From Nymphaea colorata (Eukaryota > Streptophyta > Magnoliopsida > Nymphaeales > Nymphaeaceae): a stretch of 64,000 nucleotides of DNA. The DNA is taken from the NCBI RefSeq assembly GCF_008831285.2, contig NC_045147.1:12996854-13060853 (forward strand), read 5' to 3'. The position numbers and the translations under genes were made by a program. The notes beneath the pieces were generated by a model. It was given only the letters and a program-made list of their open reading frames with translations. It had not been told where the DNA came from and ran no database searches. Within the stretch, counting starts at the first letter, position 1. The number at the start of each line of letters is the position of its first letter. Shown piece by piece: positions 37,957-49,509 of the stretch.

Positions 37957-39050
37957 CCACAATTGCCTATTGCTCTTTAAGAAATGTAAGATTACAGTCC
38001 GCACGAAATATAGGCAGATCTAGATCTTGGTCTATTTGGACTAGTAGGGTTTGACTGAAAGTTGTTATATTTCTTTAAGCAAAATTTTGTACTGAGTAAA
38101 AGCATGCATTCTTCACCATACTTTTTGTTTGATTTGAGTATATTGTGATAGATGCAGCTATCATTGCAAAGTTCTTCATCAGAGGAATTATGTTCATGAT
38201 ATACGCTGGCAAATTCATGAATTTGAGGATAACGGTAAAGACTATGCTTCAATGATTACCTTTTTCAATCACCATTCAGATACCGAACTAGAAACTGATT
38301 CAGTATGACAATAAACATTATTTAAGCATAGTAGGGACGAAGCTACTGAGTCCTTAACCCCGCAGCCTAACGTTTGTCAATATCAGTGACTTTTGCAAGT
38401 TATGGTTAAACTTTTCATGGGTATAATGTTTACTATGTAAAACTTGAGCATTATCCGTTTGAAAAGTTATGTGATAAAATTCTCTTTGGGAAAATCTACC
38501 AAGTCAATAATATGATTTGTGTTGTAGATTATTACTTCAAAATCTATCTAGAAAAAACCCTGCACGATAAGTATGGACTTTGCGTTTGTAAATTTTTGGT
38601 ATAAAAATTTTTGTTGTAACGTACCTCATAGGATAAGCGTCGAGTCACATCGTAAGGAAAATCTTCTCGAGTAGCCTCTAGAAGATTGTTGTAGTTGTCA
38701 ACTTTCTTTATGTAATATAAAGTAACGTTGCACGAAAGATAATGGAAATGAAGACGAAGGAATCTCATACGCTTCAAAAAAACAGAAGTAACAAGACACG
38801 CGGCTTTTTGTTGAAAATAGGTGAAGGTGGTTACTATAGCAGTAACTGTAGCACTGCGGTGGACACTATTGCACACTGTAACACTTTTAACTTTTTGGAC
38901 ATGTTCTACTGCCACCTCATCTACCACAAGACAGCTGTCCTCCTTCGAGTTCCTTCGAATGTAACTATTTTTGTTTGTTATGTTTAACTTGAAGTCTGGT
39001 TCCTATATAAGCACCACCATGGAGTCTGCATCCATCATCTACTTCTACAT
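37957..39050 (+). repeat. Array unit 5 (1094 bp)
   Basis: Same layout. It is the shortest full unit because about 45 bp upstream of its TATA box are missing (near 38985). Confidence 0.85.
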
Positions 39051-40196
39051 CCCACAATAGCCTATTGGTCCTTAAGGAATGTAAGGTTATAGTTTGGAGG
39101 AAATATAGGCAAACCTAGATCTGAGTCTATTTGGACTAGTTGGGTTTGACTGAAAGAGGCTATATTTTCTAAAGCAAAATTTTGTATTGGGTAAAAGCAT
39201 GCATTTTTCACCATACTTTTTGTTTGATTCGAGTATATTATGACAAATGTGGCTATCATTGCAAAGTTCTTCATCAGAGGAATTATGATCATGATATAGG
39301 CTAGCAAATTCATGAATTCGGGGATAACGGTAAAGACTGTACTTCAATGGTTCTCTTCTTCAATCAGCATTCAGATATCGAAGAAGAAACTGATCCAGCG
39401 TGGCAATAAACATTATTTAAGCAAAGTAGGGAGGAAACTGTTGAGTCTTTAACCCTGCAGCCTAACGTTTGTGAAGATCGGTAATACTTGACCCTTGCAA
39501 GTTATGGTTAAACTTCTCATGTGTACAATGTTTCCCAAATAAAACTTCAACATTATCCATTTGATAAAGTATGTGATAAACTTCTCTCTCAAAATATCCA
39601 CCAAATCAAAAATAGGATTTGTGTTGTAGATTATCACTTCAAAATCTACCCTAAAAAAGCCCTCCAGGATAAGTATGGACTTTACGTTTGTAAATTTTTG
39701 GTACAAAAATTTACCATGTAACGTACCGCATAGGATAAGCGGGTCACATCTTAAGGCAAATCATCTCGAGGAGCCTTTATAAGATTATTGGAGTTGTCAA
39801 CTTTCTTTATGCAATATAAAACAACGTTGCGTGAAAGATAAAGGAAATAAAGATGAAGGAATCTCATACACGTCATAAAAATAAAAGTAACAAGACACTC
39901 GGCTTCTTGTAGAGAATAGGCGAAAGCGGTTACTGTAGCAGTCATTGTAGCACTACGGCGGACACTATTGCGCATTGTAACACTTTTGACTTTTTGGACA
40001 CGTTCCACTGCCACCTCATCTAGCACACGACAGCTGTCCTCCTTCGAATTTATTCGAATGTAACTGTTCTTATTTGTTAGTGTTTAACTTGTTCAAGAAT
40101 GAATGAAATTTCTTTTCCAAGTTGTATTTTGTTTTGAAGTCTGGTCCCGATATAAGCACCACCATGGAGTCTATATCCATCATCCTCTTCTACATC
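39051..40196 (+). repeat. Array unit 6 (1146 bp)
   Basis: Same layout, typical length. ORF2 stop and AATAAA both kept near 39403-39412. TATA near 40149. Confidence 0.85.
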
Positions 40197-41521
40197 CCAC
40201 AATAACCTATTGGTCCTTAAGGAATGCGAGATTAGTGTCTAGAGGAAATATAGCCAAACCTAGATCTGGGTCTATTTGGACTAGTAGGGTTTGACTAAAA
40301 GAGGCTATATTTCCTGAAGCAAAATTTTGTACTAGGTAAAAGCGTGCATTCTTCACCATACTTTTTGTTTGATTCGACTATATTGTGACAGATGTGGCTA
40401 TCATTGCAAAGTTCTTCATGAAAGGAATTATGTTCATAATATATGCTGGCAAATTCACAAATTTGTGGAAAACAGTAAAGATTGTGCTTCAATGATTCCC
40501 TTCTTCAATCAACATTCAGATACTGAAGAAGAAACTGATCCAGCATGGCAATAAACATTATTTAAGCAAAGTAGGGACGAAACTACTGAGTCTTTAACCC
40601 TGCAGCCTAACGTTTTTCAAGATCGATAATACTTGACCCATGCAAGTTATGGTTAAACTTCTCTTTGGTACAATGTTTACCATGTAAAACGTCAGCATTA
40701 TCCATTTGAGAAGGTATGTGATAAACTTCTCTTTGGAAAAATCCACCAAGTCAAAAATAGGATTTGTGTTGTACGTTATCACTTCAAAATCTACCCTGAA
40801 AAAACCCTCCAGGACAAGTATGGATTTTACGTTTGTAAATTTTTGGTGTAAAAATTTACCATGTAAAACGTCAGCATTATCCATTTGAGAAGGTATGTGA
40901 TAAACTTCTCTTTGGGAAAATCCACCAAGTCAAAAATAGGATTTGTGTTGTACGTTATCACTTCAAAAACTACCCTGAAAAAACCATCCGGGACAAGTAT
41001 GGATTTTACGTTTGTAAATTTTTGCTCTAAAAATTTACCATGTAACGTACCCCGTAAGGTAAGCGTCGGGTCACATCCTAAGGCAAATCATCTCGAAGTG
41101 CCTCTAGAGGATTGTTGTAGTTGTCAACTTTCTTTATGTCATATAATGCAATGTTACATGAATGATAAAGGAAATAATGACGAATGAATCTCATATGCGT
41201 CAAAAAAACAAAAGTAACAAGTCACACGGCTTCTAATTGAGAAAAGTCGAAGGCGGTTACTGTAGCAGTCACTGTAGCACTGCGGCAGACACTATTGCGC
41301 ATTGTAACACTTTTGACTTTTTGGACACGTTTCACTGTCACCTCATCTAGCACACGATAGCTGTCCTCTTTCGAGTTCCTTCGAATGTAACTGTTCTTGT
41401 TTGTTAGTGTTTAACTTATTCGAGAAGGAATCAAATTTCTTTTCCAAGTTGTATTTTGTTTTGAAGTCTGGTGTATATATAAGCACCACCATAGAGTCTG
41501 TACCCATCATACACTTCTACA
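40197..41521 (+). repeat. Array unit 7 (1325 bp) with internal 179-bp duplication
   Basis: 40681-40859 and 40860-41038 are near-identical tandem copies. Each ends at the motif tttaccatgtaa, which also occurs at the start of the duplicated segment. Recombination between these short direct repeats explains the event. Confidence 0.88.
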
Positions 41522-41866
41522 TCCCACAATAGCATATTGGTTCTTAAGGAATGTAAGTTTAAAGTCCGGAGGAAATATAGGCAAACCTAGATCTGAGTCT
41601 ATTTGGAATAGTAGGGTTTGACTGAAAGATGCTATATTTCCTGAAGCAAAATTTTGTATTGGGTAAAAGCATGCATTTTTCACCATACTTTTTGTTTGAT
41701 GTATATTGTGACAAATGTGGCTATCATTGCAAAGTTTTTCATTAGAGGAATTATGATCATGATATAGGCTGGCAAATTCACGAATTCGAGGATAACGGTA
41801 AAGACTGTGCTTCAATGATTCCCTTCTTCAATCAGCATTCAGATACCGAAGAAAAAACTGATCCAA
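41522..41866 (+). repeat. Array unit 8, truncated (345 bp)
   Basis: Contains the leader palindrome, inverted segment and part of the sense ORF2 tail, then breaks at about 41866 into minus-strand coat-protein sequence of component A. Confidence 0.8.
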
Positions 41867-44575
41867 CAAATAATATTGATGTTTTATTGTGTAGATTCTT
41901 TTGTTTGGAACAATCCATAGCTAAATATTCAGGACTGCAACAAGTGAAGATTGTTAACTTGTTTTTATAATCTCTTTGGGTATTATATTTTCTAACATGT
42001 CTATGTTTGTGAAGGTATGGTTTTCTAGCATTAGATTTTCGAAGGTAATACCTCATTCTTTTGTCTTTTGTCTTTTGTCTTTTGTCTTATATGTTTTTGG
42101 GTGTCTAGGTTCTTTATCATATCTTTGTGGTGTGTATATCTGTTTACAAAAACTATATTCTCATTTTAATTGTTTAGAAATGGTTATTTCAGTACACTTT
42201 TTTATCAATTCATCGATAATAAATTGGATCTTTATGCTAATGTTATCTAGCTGAGGTATTGCTTCTTTTCTTTGTATTTCTTATGAATTTCGGAACCAAT
42301 GGATCAGGTAATTTAGGAAATAAGCTTTCTCCTATTTCCTTATTCTAGAAACATCCTGCTAAAGAGCTATAATAAAAGAAATCTTGGAAGAATGGTTTTA
42401 TTTATCGTCAGTCTTTAATTTGGAGTTGTTCTAATTTTCTAGTTGAATCTTACTGTTGCTTATCAAACCCTATGTTTGGTTGATATCCTAATAAGATTAA
42501 TTACATTTTATTTGTAAAATTGTAAGTGTTTTTTCCTAATAGAATTTCTTTTTGTAAGTCTTGGGGATGTTCTCTTTTGTATGCTTCCCAATATGCTCTA
42601 GTAGTTTCTACTGAAAATTTTTCTGCCGAAATATACATTTCTTTTGTTGTCCACATCTCTTGATTTATTTTGTCTCATTTTCTGGCCACTCGTTGGGACT
42701 ACATTTCTATAACTGATGGTAATAATTGAGGGTCATGGGCGCGTACATTCAATATCCTTCATCTATTAATTTTTTTCTGTCTAAAGTTTCTAAAGGCATT
42801 TGTTTACCTTTAGGTTTATAAGTCTCTCTTTCCTTATATTCCACGTAAGGTCTTCTAGAGGGTCATCCAGGTGAATAAAACACTATTGGTAGTTGTTGAG
42901 CTTGTGGCGATCTTTCAGTAGTAATTAGGTCTTGTGGTGATCTTTCAGTAGTTGTCAGGCACGATTCTGGAGTGTCTATCTCCATAAGGTTTTTTGATAT
43001 ATTTACAAGCTTTTCTATGGAATCATCATCCTCTTCTAATCTATTTATCCTAACATTTCGTAGTGGGTCTACATATATCTTCCTCACAAATTTTCTCTTA
43101 TGTTAATAATTTGATTTCTTAACTGAGAATGTCTTCTTCTGATAAGTCAAATCCCTTGGGGAGTAAGATACAATTATTTTCTAGCCTTTCCATTAGTCCT
43201 TGATTTGACCCTGAAATTCTTCTGATTCATTTTCTTCACTTGGTTGTTTTTCCTTATAGTTTAGAAATCTTACAGTATAACTACCATCAAGGTTTTTAAA
43301 TATTAGACTTTCTTCTGGAATTTTAATGTTAGTATTTATTTCTAAGTTTTTACTAATATTTCAATCTAGTCCTTCTAATTAATTGGGATTAATAGCTATA
43401 GGCTTAATCATCCTTATACATTTAATGGTCATGGGTTCAATTATTGCTTTTATATTGATCTTGCATTTTGTTGTACTACTATTCGTCACTTTCCCTAGGA
43501 ATCCTACATTTATGAGTAGGTTTGCTTTTCCTGTAAACATTTTGTATCCTTTAGTCTGTATGCTTATAACTATATGCTCTAGATCCCTTATGCTAAATAA
43601 GAAATCAGGTGCACAATAGAATATTCGCTTGTTGTCGGACATGTAAATTTCCATACTTTGTATAATGGCTTTTCTAGCATCACTTGCCTATCTTTTGTTG
43701 AGTAAAGTGATTAAAACTTTTGTCCCTAAGTTTCTCCTTGCTAATCCTTTAATCCCTATAATTATTAGACCAAGATGAATAAATCTTTTTTGATTTCGTA
43801 ATAATTGATTAATACCTTCTTGACTCACGATACCAATATTTTGGTGTTCAGTGGTTACACAAACTTCTTCTTCTTTACTTATCCTAACTAATTAGGGGTT
43901 TATACTCCAAAACCATGTCCTATATAAAGTTCTTGGATTTAATAGGGTTAACTGATGTTTATTGTAAATTTCTAAATCTCTATTTACGTCTATTATTTCT
44001 TCTAACATTCTAGAGTTGGGACCTTGACTTCGAATTATTCCTATTAATAGATTCTCATCTATCTGTCTTATTTCGTTAGTATTACTAAGGGTTCTACTAA
44101 TACTGGAAAAAGAATGTCTTGTAGCCATTATTTTCTATCTTCTAGAAAAAGCAATACATTTGGGAATAGGATTATGAATGGGGGTATGTTTTATTCCTCC
44201 ATTTCCTATAATCAGATAGTCTAGTTTTTTTATTAGTTCTTCTAGATTTGCTTCTTGTGGCTCTGGTCCTTTACCTAAAGTTCGCACGAGTTGACTAATT
44301 TTCTGACTTAATTTTGTTATCATAATAATTATTATATTTAGTTGTCGAACTATTATTTTATCAGAATTACTAGGTTGATCATATTTGCTTAATCCTTTTG
44401 TATTTGGGTAATAGGTTATTGTTTCCTTTAGGCTTTGTTTGTAAATATCTTCTTTATCACTCATTTAGAAATAGAATAAGTATAGTATGAAAAGATTTGA
44501 CTCGGAAAGTGTGCTTGTTTTAGGTATCTTATATTTTGGGTATATTTCTGGATTCAGATATTCTAGTCTATTCAT
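41867..44575 (-). pseudogene. ORF1 of component A: movement protein and coat protein, decayed
   Basis: The start ATG is probably at 44573-44575 (minus), beginning MNRLEYLN, the same first residues as ORF1 of component B. Next are MSDKED... (44135-44464), MATRHS... (43892-44128), and a 30K-type movement-protein core at 43379-43654 with IQTKGYKMFTGKANLLINVGFLGKVTNSS-like content across two blocks. Proteins of this class let virus pass through plasmodesmata. The coat protein follows (about 43090-41867). It has a duplicated TTERSPQ motif near 42900-42960, a basic stretch and a decayed zinc knuckle near 41925-41965 (first Cys and the His replaced). Many stops and shifts make it non-functional. Confidence 0.82.
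42054..42089. repeat. Heptamer minisatellite inside the coat-protein pseudogene
   Basis: About four to five copies of ttttgtc in tandem. Seven is not a multiple of three, so copy-number change shifts the coat frame. The left coat copy at about 30400-30425 lacks this expansion. Confidence 0.85.
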
Positions 44576-45405
44576 ATGATGGTGTGATGGAAAGTAATTT
44601 ATTTTTAATATGTCTATTTATATTACTAAGTAAGTCCTTTTTAATAGTTTTAAGTTTTTCAATTGTAAGTGTATCTAATATTGTTAAGTTTTTAAACAAA
44701 CAAGGTTTAGAAGATCAAAAAATGTTCTTTAGCTTACTACGTACTCATCTCTTTTTATCCCGCAATCCTATGTACGATCCATACAACTTCACACTCTGTT
44801 TACGAGTCTTCTGTTTTAGGCTGAAAATTTTCATTTCACAGGAACAGGGTTCTATAAATATATAAGACATCTATTATAAAAAAGAACAAACTAGAACACG
44901 GTAAGCTTATGGTTTGATCCCTCTGGTTTTGAAAACTTTTTGAGGTTTTCCTTTCAAAGAACACTATGAACGACATCATGTCATCCCATTCAGACCTTAC
45001 TGTTCGTGTACTTTTTTCTTCTAAATGGCCCCTTGCCTCATGGGTACTTCTTTTCCACAATAGCCTATTGGTCCTTAAGGATTTACATTGTGGCTCGCCC
45101 AGAGAATCAAGAACTCAGAAACATGAGAATAATATCATAAACAAAACATATTATAACAGGTTCTTCTTTATAAAGCATGGTTCATACGCATAGATCCTCG
45201 CTAGGGATAGAACTTTCAACATAAAACACATATTCATAATAACAAATTATGCTGATGTATGCAAAGATACATGTTTCCGAGAAAGAGACGTTTCCGTTCG
45301 GCTTATAAGTGAAACACTAAATAAAACTTAAATACACATAAAAACATTCATTAAAAGCATAACATACTTACAACACCAAGAGTATACTATTAGGCTTTGA
45401 TACCA
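44576..45405 (-). promoter_or_regulatory. Leader of component A with primer-binding site
   Basis: The primer-binding site is 45393-45405 on the minus strand (tggtatcaaagcc, one change from the other copies). The compound palindrome is at 45061-45081. The leader matches that of component B (48703-49509) almost throughout, so the two components share about 0.8 kb here. Confidence 0.8.
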
Positions 45406-46389
45406 AATAGAAAAAGGGGGCCGGATTCGCACACAAAAATGTCGGTTTGCTTTTACAGCATGGGAGGCAAAGAAGAAGAGTGGGAAGGAAGAAATGAAAA
45501 AAGAGGAGGAATAAGAAAGAATGCGAGACGAAGCACTTGTTAGTACTCGATGGGGAAACTGGATGTAAAAGTGAATGATAGATACAGACTCCATGGTGGT
45601 GCTTATATAGGCATCGGACTGCAAAACAAAATACAACTTGGAAAAGGAATTGGATTCCTTCTCGAACAAGTTAAACACTAACAAACAAAAATAGTTACAC
45701 TCGAAGGAAGTCAAAGGAGGACAGCTGTCATGTGTTAGATGAGGTGGTAGTCGAACGTGTCCGAAAAGTCAAAAGCGTTCTAGTGTACAATAATATATGC
45801 CGCAGTGCTACAGTGCGATAAAGTGACTGCTACAGTAACCGCCTTCGCCGTTTCTTTTCGATAAGCTGCATGTCTTGTTACTTTCACTTTTTTCACGTGT
45901 ATGAGATTCGTTCGTCTTTATTTTCTTTATCTTCACGCAATGTTACCTTATATTACATAAAGAAAGTTGGTAATTACAACAATTTTCTAGAGGCTCCTCG
46001 AGATGATTTGCCTCAGGATGTGACCCGACGCTTATCCTATGGGGTACGTCACATGGTAAATTTTTATTCCGAAAATTTTCAAACGTAAAACCCATATTTA
46101 TCCTGGAGGGTTTTTCAATGGTAGATTTTGAAGTGATAATCTACAACACAAATCATATTTTTGATTTAGGAGATTTTCCAAAGAAAAGTTTATCACTTGC
46201 CTTCTCAAATGGATAATGCTTAAGTTCTCAAATGGATAATGCTTAAGTTATACATGTGAAGCACTATACCCATGAGAAGTTTAACCGTAACTTGCAAGGG
46301 TCAGGTTTTACCGATCTTGACAAACATTAGGCTGCAGGGTTAAGGACTCCGCAACTTCGTTCCTACTTTGCTTAAATAATGTTTATTGT
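45406..46389 (-). promoter_or_regulatory. 3' region and promoter of component A
   Basis: TATA box at 45603-45610 (minus, ctatataa), preceded by the conserved 3' tail and a 'cagtgctacag' motif near 45800-45830. A private 23-bp tandem copy (ttctcaaatggataatgcttaag) occupies 46202-46224 and 46225-46247. Confidence 0.75.
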
Positions 46390-47727
46390 CATGCTAGATC
46401 AGTTTCTTCTTTGGTATCTGAATGTTGATTGAAGAACGGAACCATTAAAGCACAGTCTTTACCGTTATCCCCTAATTCGTGAATGGTAGCCTGTATTATT
46501 TTGGGCAAAATGCTCATGTAATCCTGACTTAATACAACTATGGTTTTGGAAGGGTATGACCATAGATACATGTTTAGAATCGAAAGCATATATCTTGGTA
46601 TTTCTATCTTCTAAATTAAGGCTATGTGGGTGCTGCCATTTTTTCAACTGTTGTGACATCTTGAATTCTCTCCATCTTGTGAGTTCATCATACCATTCGT
46701 CCAAAGGTGCCTTTGGCACTTCTGTAAGAGGCAGGGTAACTTGTAAAGGGGTAGCAAAAGAATATGTCTGAATAACTATTTCTTGTTTTGCGTCACATGG
46801 ATAGTCATATGTCGAAGGAAGTGCATCAATTTCTAGGTTTACAAAGCCTTCTGTAACCCAATTGTTCTTGAATCTTTGTTCTACTATATGAGCTAGACGC
46901 TAATTAAATTGTAGCATATGAGTTTGTTCTACTGCTATTATAATAATCTTCTTTACATATCCTTGTTCCATTAGATTCTCTAAAGAAATCTGCATATCAA
47001 ACACCTCCATATCTGGCCATTTTTTTAGATTAATGTTTGCCAAGATTATCCCAAATCATTTGTAGCATTCACAAAAAAAAAATTCTACATGTCTTTTCAA
47101 CTAGAATTTGACTAGGCAGAACTTTAATCCCTTTTTCCATAGTTCAGGGTTTCTAGCAAGGAATCTTAATGTCTTCAATCTGTCCTTGCTCTATCCTCTT
47201 CTTTTGGAGTACTAGTTTGTAGACTTGTTCTTTTGTTGTTTCTATTTCAGGAGGAAAACTTTCTCTTTTTTCTTCCCACTACCTTTTTATTTCTTTGTCT
47301 CACTGTTCGTTTAGGAGTTTTATCTCTGCTTCTGATTGTTTTAATCTCTCTATCATTTCTTCCAACTTCTCTTTACATAGATCTAGCTCTCTTCTAACTT
47401 TTGTGTTAAATCTAGAAAAACAGGGGTTTGGGGCGGATCGAGAAAGAGTCTGATTTGGGTTTGTATATTCTTTATGATGAGATAGGTTGCCATGGTACTC
47501 AGGATTTTGGAGAATATTGGGTTTTTTCTATTATGCCAAAGGTTTTCTAATAAAACATTGTCTTTTTGGTCAAGAGTCATACCGGGCAAGGTTTGGAATG
47601 TAAGATTAAATTTCAAGGAAATATAGGCAAACCTAGATCTAGGTCTACTTGGACTAGCTGGATTTGACTGAAAGAAGCCATATTTTCTGAAGCAAAATTT
47701 TGTATTTGGTAAAAGAATACATTCCAC
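46390..47727 (-). pseudogene. ORF2 of component A (minus copy), decayed
   Basis: Counterpart of 30940-32267. The N-terminal third (47383-47727) includes NLTFQTLPGMTLDQKD. The coiled-coil region lies at about 47240-47400, and the C-terminal third at 46390-46719 includes MPKAPLDEWYDELTRW. A stop replaces the Trp-Gln ending. The function of this protein is not known to me. Confidence 0.72.
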
Positions 47728-47818
47728 GTTGTCTACCGTGGCTAATATCTATTCACATAATATCAGGAATTTTAAAATATATCCTATATGATGTTTTTTG
47801 TTTTGTTAAAAGAATCAT

Positions 47819-48690
47819 TAGTCATCATCCATATTATCCAACATATATTGTAGATTGATTAACGTGGACATTTTGTCTTGGAATTTTTCACCATACTTTC
47901 TGTTTGATTCGAGTATATTGTGACTGATGCGGCTATCATTATAACAACCCGACCCCAATCCCGGGCTCGGGCCCCTGGTTCGACGGATCCCAACCCACCC
48001 CCTAGCAGTTTCAGTTCCAATCCTAAAAAGGCTAGGAACCAAGACAATCATCTCATTAAAGCCTCCCTTTATAAGTCCTTGAAGATCCCTCACAATCTTC
48101 GATACGGGACTAAACTTCTGGGGTGTTACAATCCACCCCCCTAAGGCACATGCGTCCGCACGTGTGGGACGTCAGGTCCGAGTGTTGAAACCGGTTCTGA
48201 TACCACTATAACAACCCGACCCACTCCTGGGCTCGGGCCCCTGGTTCGACGGATCCCAACCCGCCCACTAGCAGTTTCGGTTTCAATCCTAAAAACGTTA
48301 GGAACCAGGACAATTATCTCATTAATGCCTCCCTTTATAAGTCCTTGAAGATCCCTCGCAATCTTCGATATGGGACTAAACTTCTGAGGTGTTACAATCA
48401 TTGTAAGATTCTTCATGAGAGGAATTATGATCATGACATGGTTGTCTATAGAGATAATACTATAAATGCTTTCAGTATCACTAATATATTCATTTAAATC
48501 AAGTACATCTTTGTTTTACACAGTCAACTAAGATTAAGGCTTATTGTATAGATTCTTTCGTTTAGAACAATCCCTATCTAAATGTTCAGGACTGCCACAA
48601 GTGAAGCATGTTAACTTGTTTTTATAATTCCTTTGGATATTCTATTTTCCAACATATCTTTCTAGCATTAAATTTTCAAAGGTAGTATCC
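47819..48690 (-). pseudogene. Coat protein C-terminus and acidic tail, component A, split by a TRIM element
   Basis: On the minus strand the zinc knuckle CFTCGSPEHLDRDC (about 48590-48635) is intact, the only intact one of the three coat copies. The tail runs to NMDDD and a stop at 47819-47830. A 457-bp TRIM element (47940-48396) interrupts the tail. The fragment begins where component B starts (48690). Confidence 0.78.
47940..48396 (-). mobile_element. TRIM (terminal-repeat retrotransposon in miniature), complete, 457 bp
   Basis: LTRs at 47940-48130 (191 bp) and 48207-48396 (190 bp) flank a 76-bp interior. A 5-bp target-site duplication ATCAT flanks it (47935-47939, 48397-48401). On the minus strand the LTR starts TGTAACACC. 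Just inside the 5' LTR is TGGTATCAGAACC, a tRNA-Met type primer site, and next to the 3' LTR is the polypurine tract AGGGGGGTGGAT. No coding sequence, so it was moved by proteins of another element. LTRs differ at roughly a dozen positions. Confidence 0.92.
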
Positions 48691-49509
48691 CCTTTTTCTA
48701 TTTGGTATCAGAGCCTAGTAATACGCTCTTGGTGTTGTAAGTATGTTCTGCTTTTAATGAAAGGTTTTATGTGTGTTTTAGGTTTTATTTAGTGTTTCGC
48801 TTGTAAGCTGAACGAGAAAGTGTCTTTTCCAAAAGCATGTATCTTTGCGTACACCTGCATAATCTATTATTATGAATTTGTGTTTTATGTTGGAAGTTCT
48901 AGCCCTAGTCAGGATTTATGCGTAGGAACCACATTTTATAAAGATGAACCTATTATAGCATGTTTTGTTTATGATATTATTCTCGTGTTTTTGAGTTTTT
49001 GATTCTCTGGACGAGCCACTGTGTAAATCCTTAAGGACCAATAGGCTATTGTGGAAAAGAAGTACTCGTGAGCCAAGATGCCATTTAGGGAAAAAAAGTA
49101 CATGAACAGTGATGTCTGAATGGGATGACAAGAAGTCGCTCATAGTGGTCTTTGAAAGGAGAACCTCAAAAAGTTTTCAAAACCAGGGGAATCATACCAT
49201 AAGTTTGTCTATTCTAGTTTGTTCTTTTTTATAATAGATGTGTTATCTGTTCATAGAACCTTGTTCCTATGAAAAGAAAATTTCCAGCCTAAAACAGAAG
49301 ACTCGTAAACAGAGCGTGAAGTTGTATAGGACTGCGGGATAAAAAGAGATGAGTTCCTAGTAAGCTAAAGAACCTTTTTAATCTTCTAAATTGTGTTTAT
49401 TTAAAAACTTAACAATATTAGATACATCTACAATTAAACTAGTAAAGAGGACTTATTTACTAATATATACAGACATATTACTTTAAATTACTTTCCATCA
49501 CACCATCAT
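48691..49509 (+). promoter_or_regulatory. Leader of component B with primer-binding site
   Basis: Primer-binding site 48703-48715 (tggtatcagagcc, perfect). Palindrome pair at 49030-49052. Closely matches the component A leader up to the ATG of ORF1 at 49510. Confidence 0.82.

Larger units (their letters stand above)
33055..41866 (+). repeat. Head-to-tail array of scrambled pararetrovirus units, about 1.15 kb each
   Basis: Seven full units and one truncated unit. Each reads: leader palindrome, inverted ORF2 N-terminus, inverted coat-protein tail, sense ORF2 C-terminus ending TDPAWQ, 3' region, promoter with TATA box, short start of the leader. The inverted part is about 225-250 bp and runs antisense relative to the promoter just upstream. 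It matches 30700-31090 reversed, less about 160 bp. TATA boxes recur at about 34157, 35305, 36479, 37909, 39004, 40149 and 41475. Units differ by scattered substitutions and private duplications, so the array is not newly made. Confidence 0.88.

Noticed and set aside
33055-41866. Possible CRISPR-like or centromeric satellite array
   Set aside because: Units are 1.15 kb, of viral origin with promoter and ORF fragments, with no spacer pattern, and this is plant DNA. A satellite-like amplification of a viral unit explains it better.
47818-48144. Open frames of 62-91 codons on both strands
   Set aside because: They lie across the TRIM LTR and its boundary with viral sequence, so they are chance frames.
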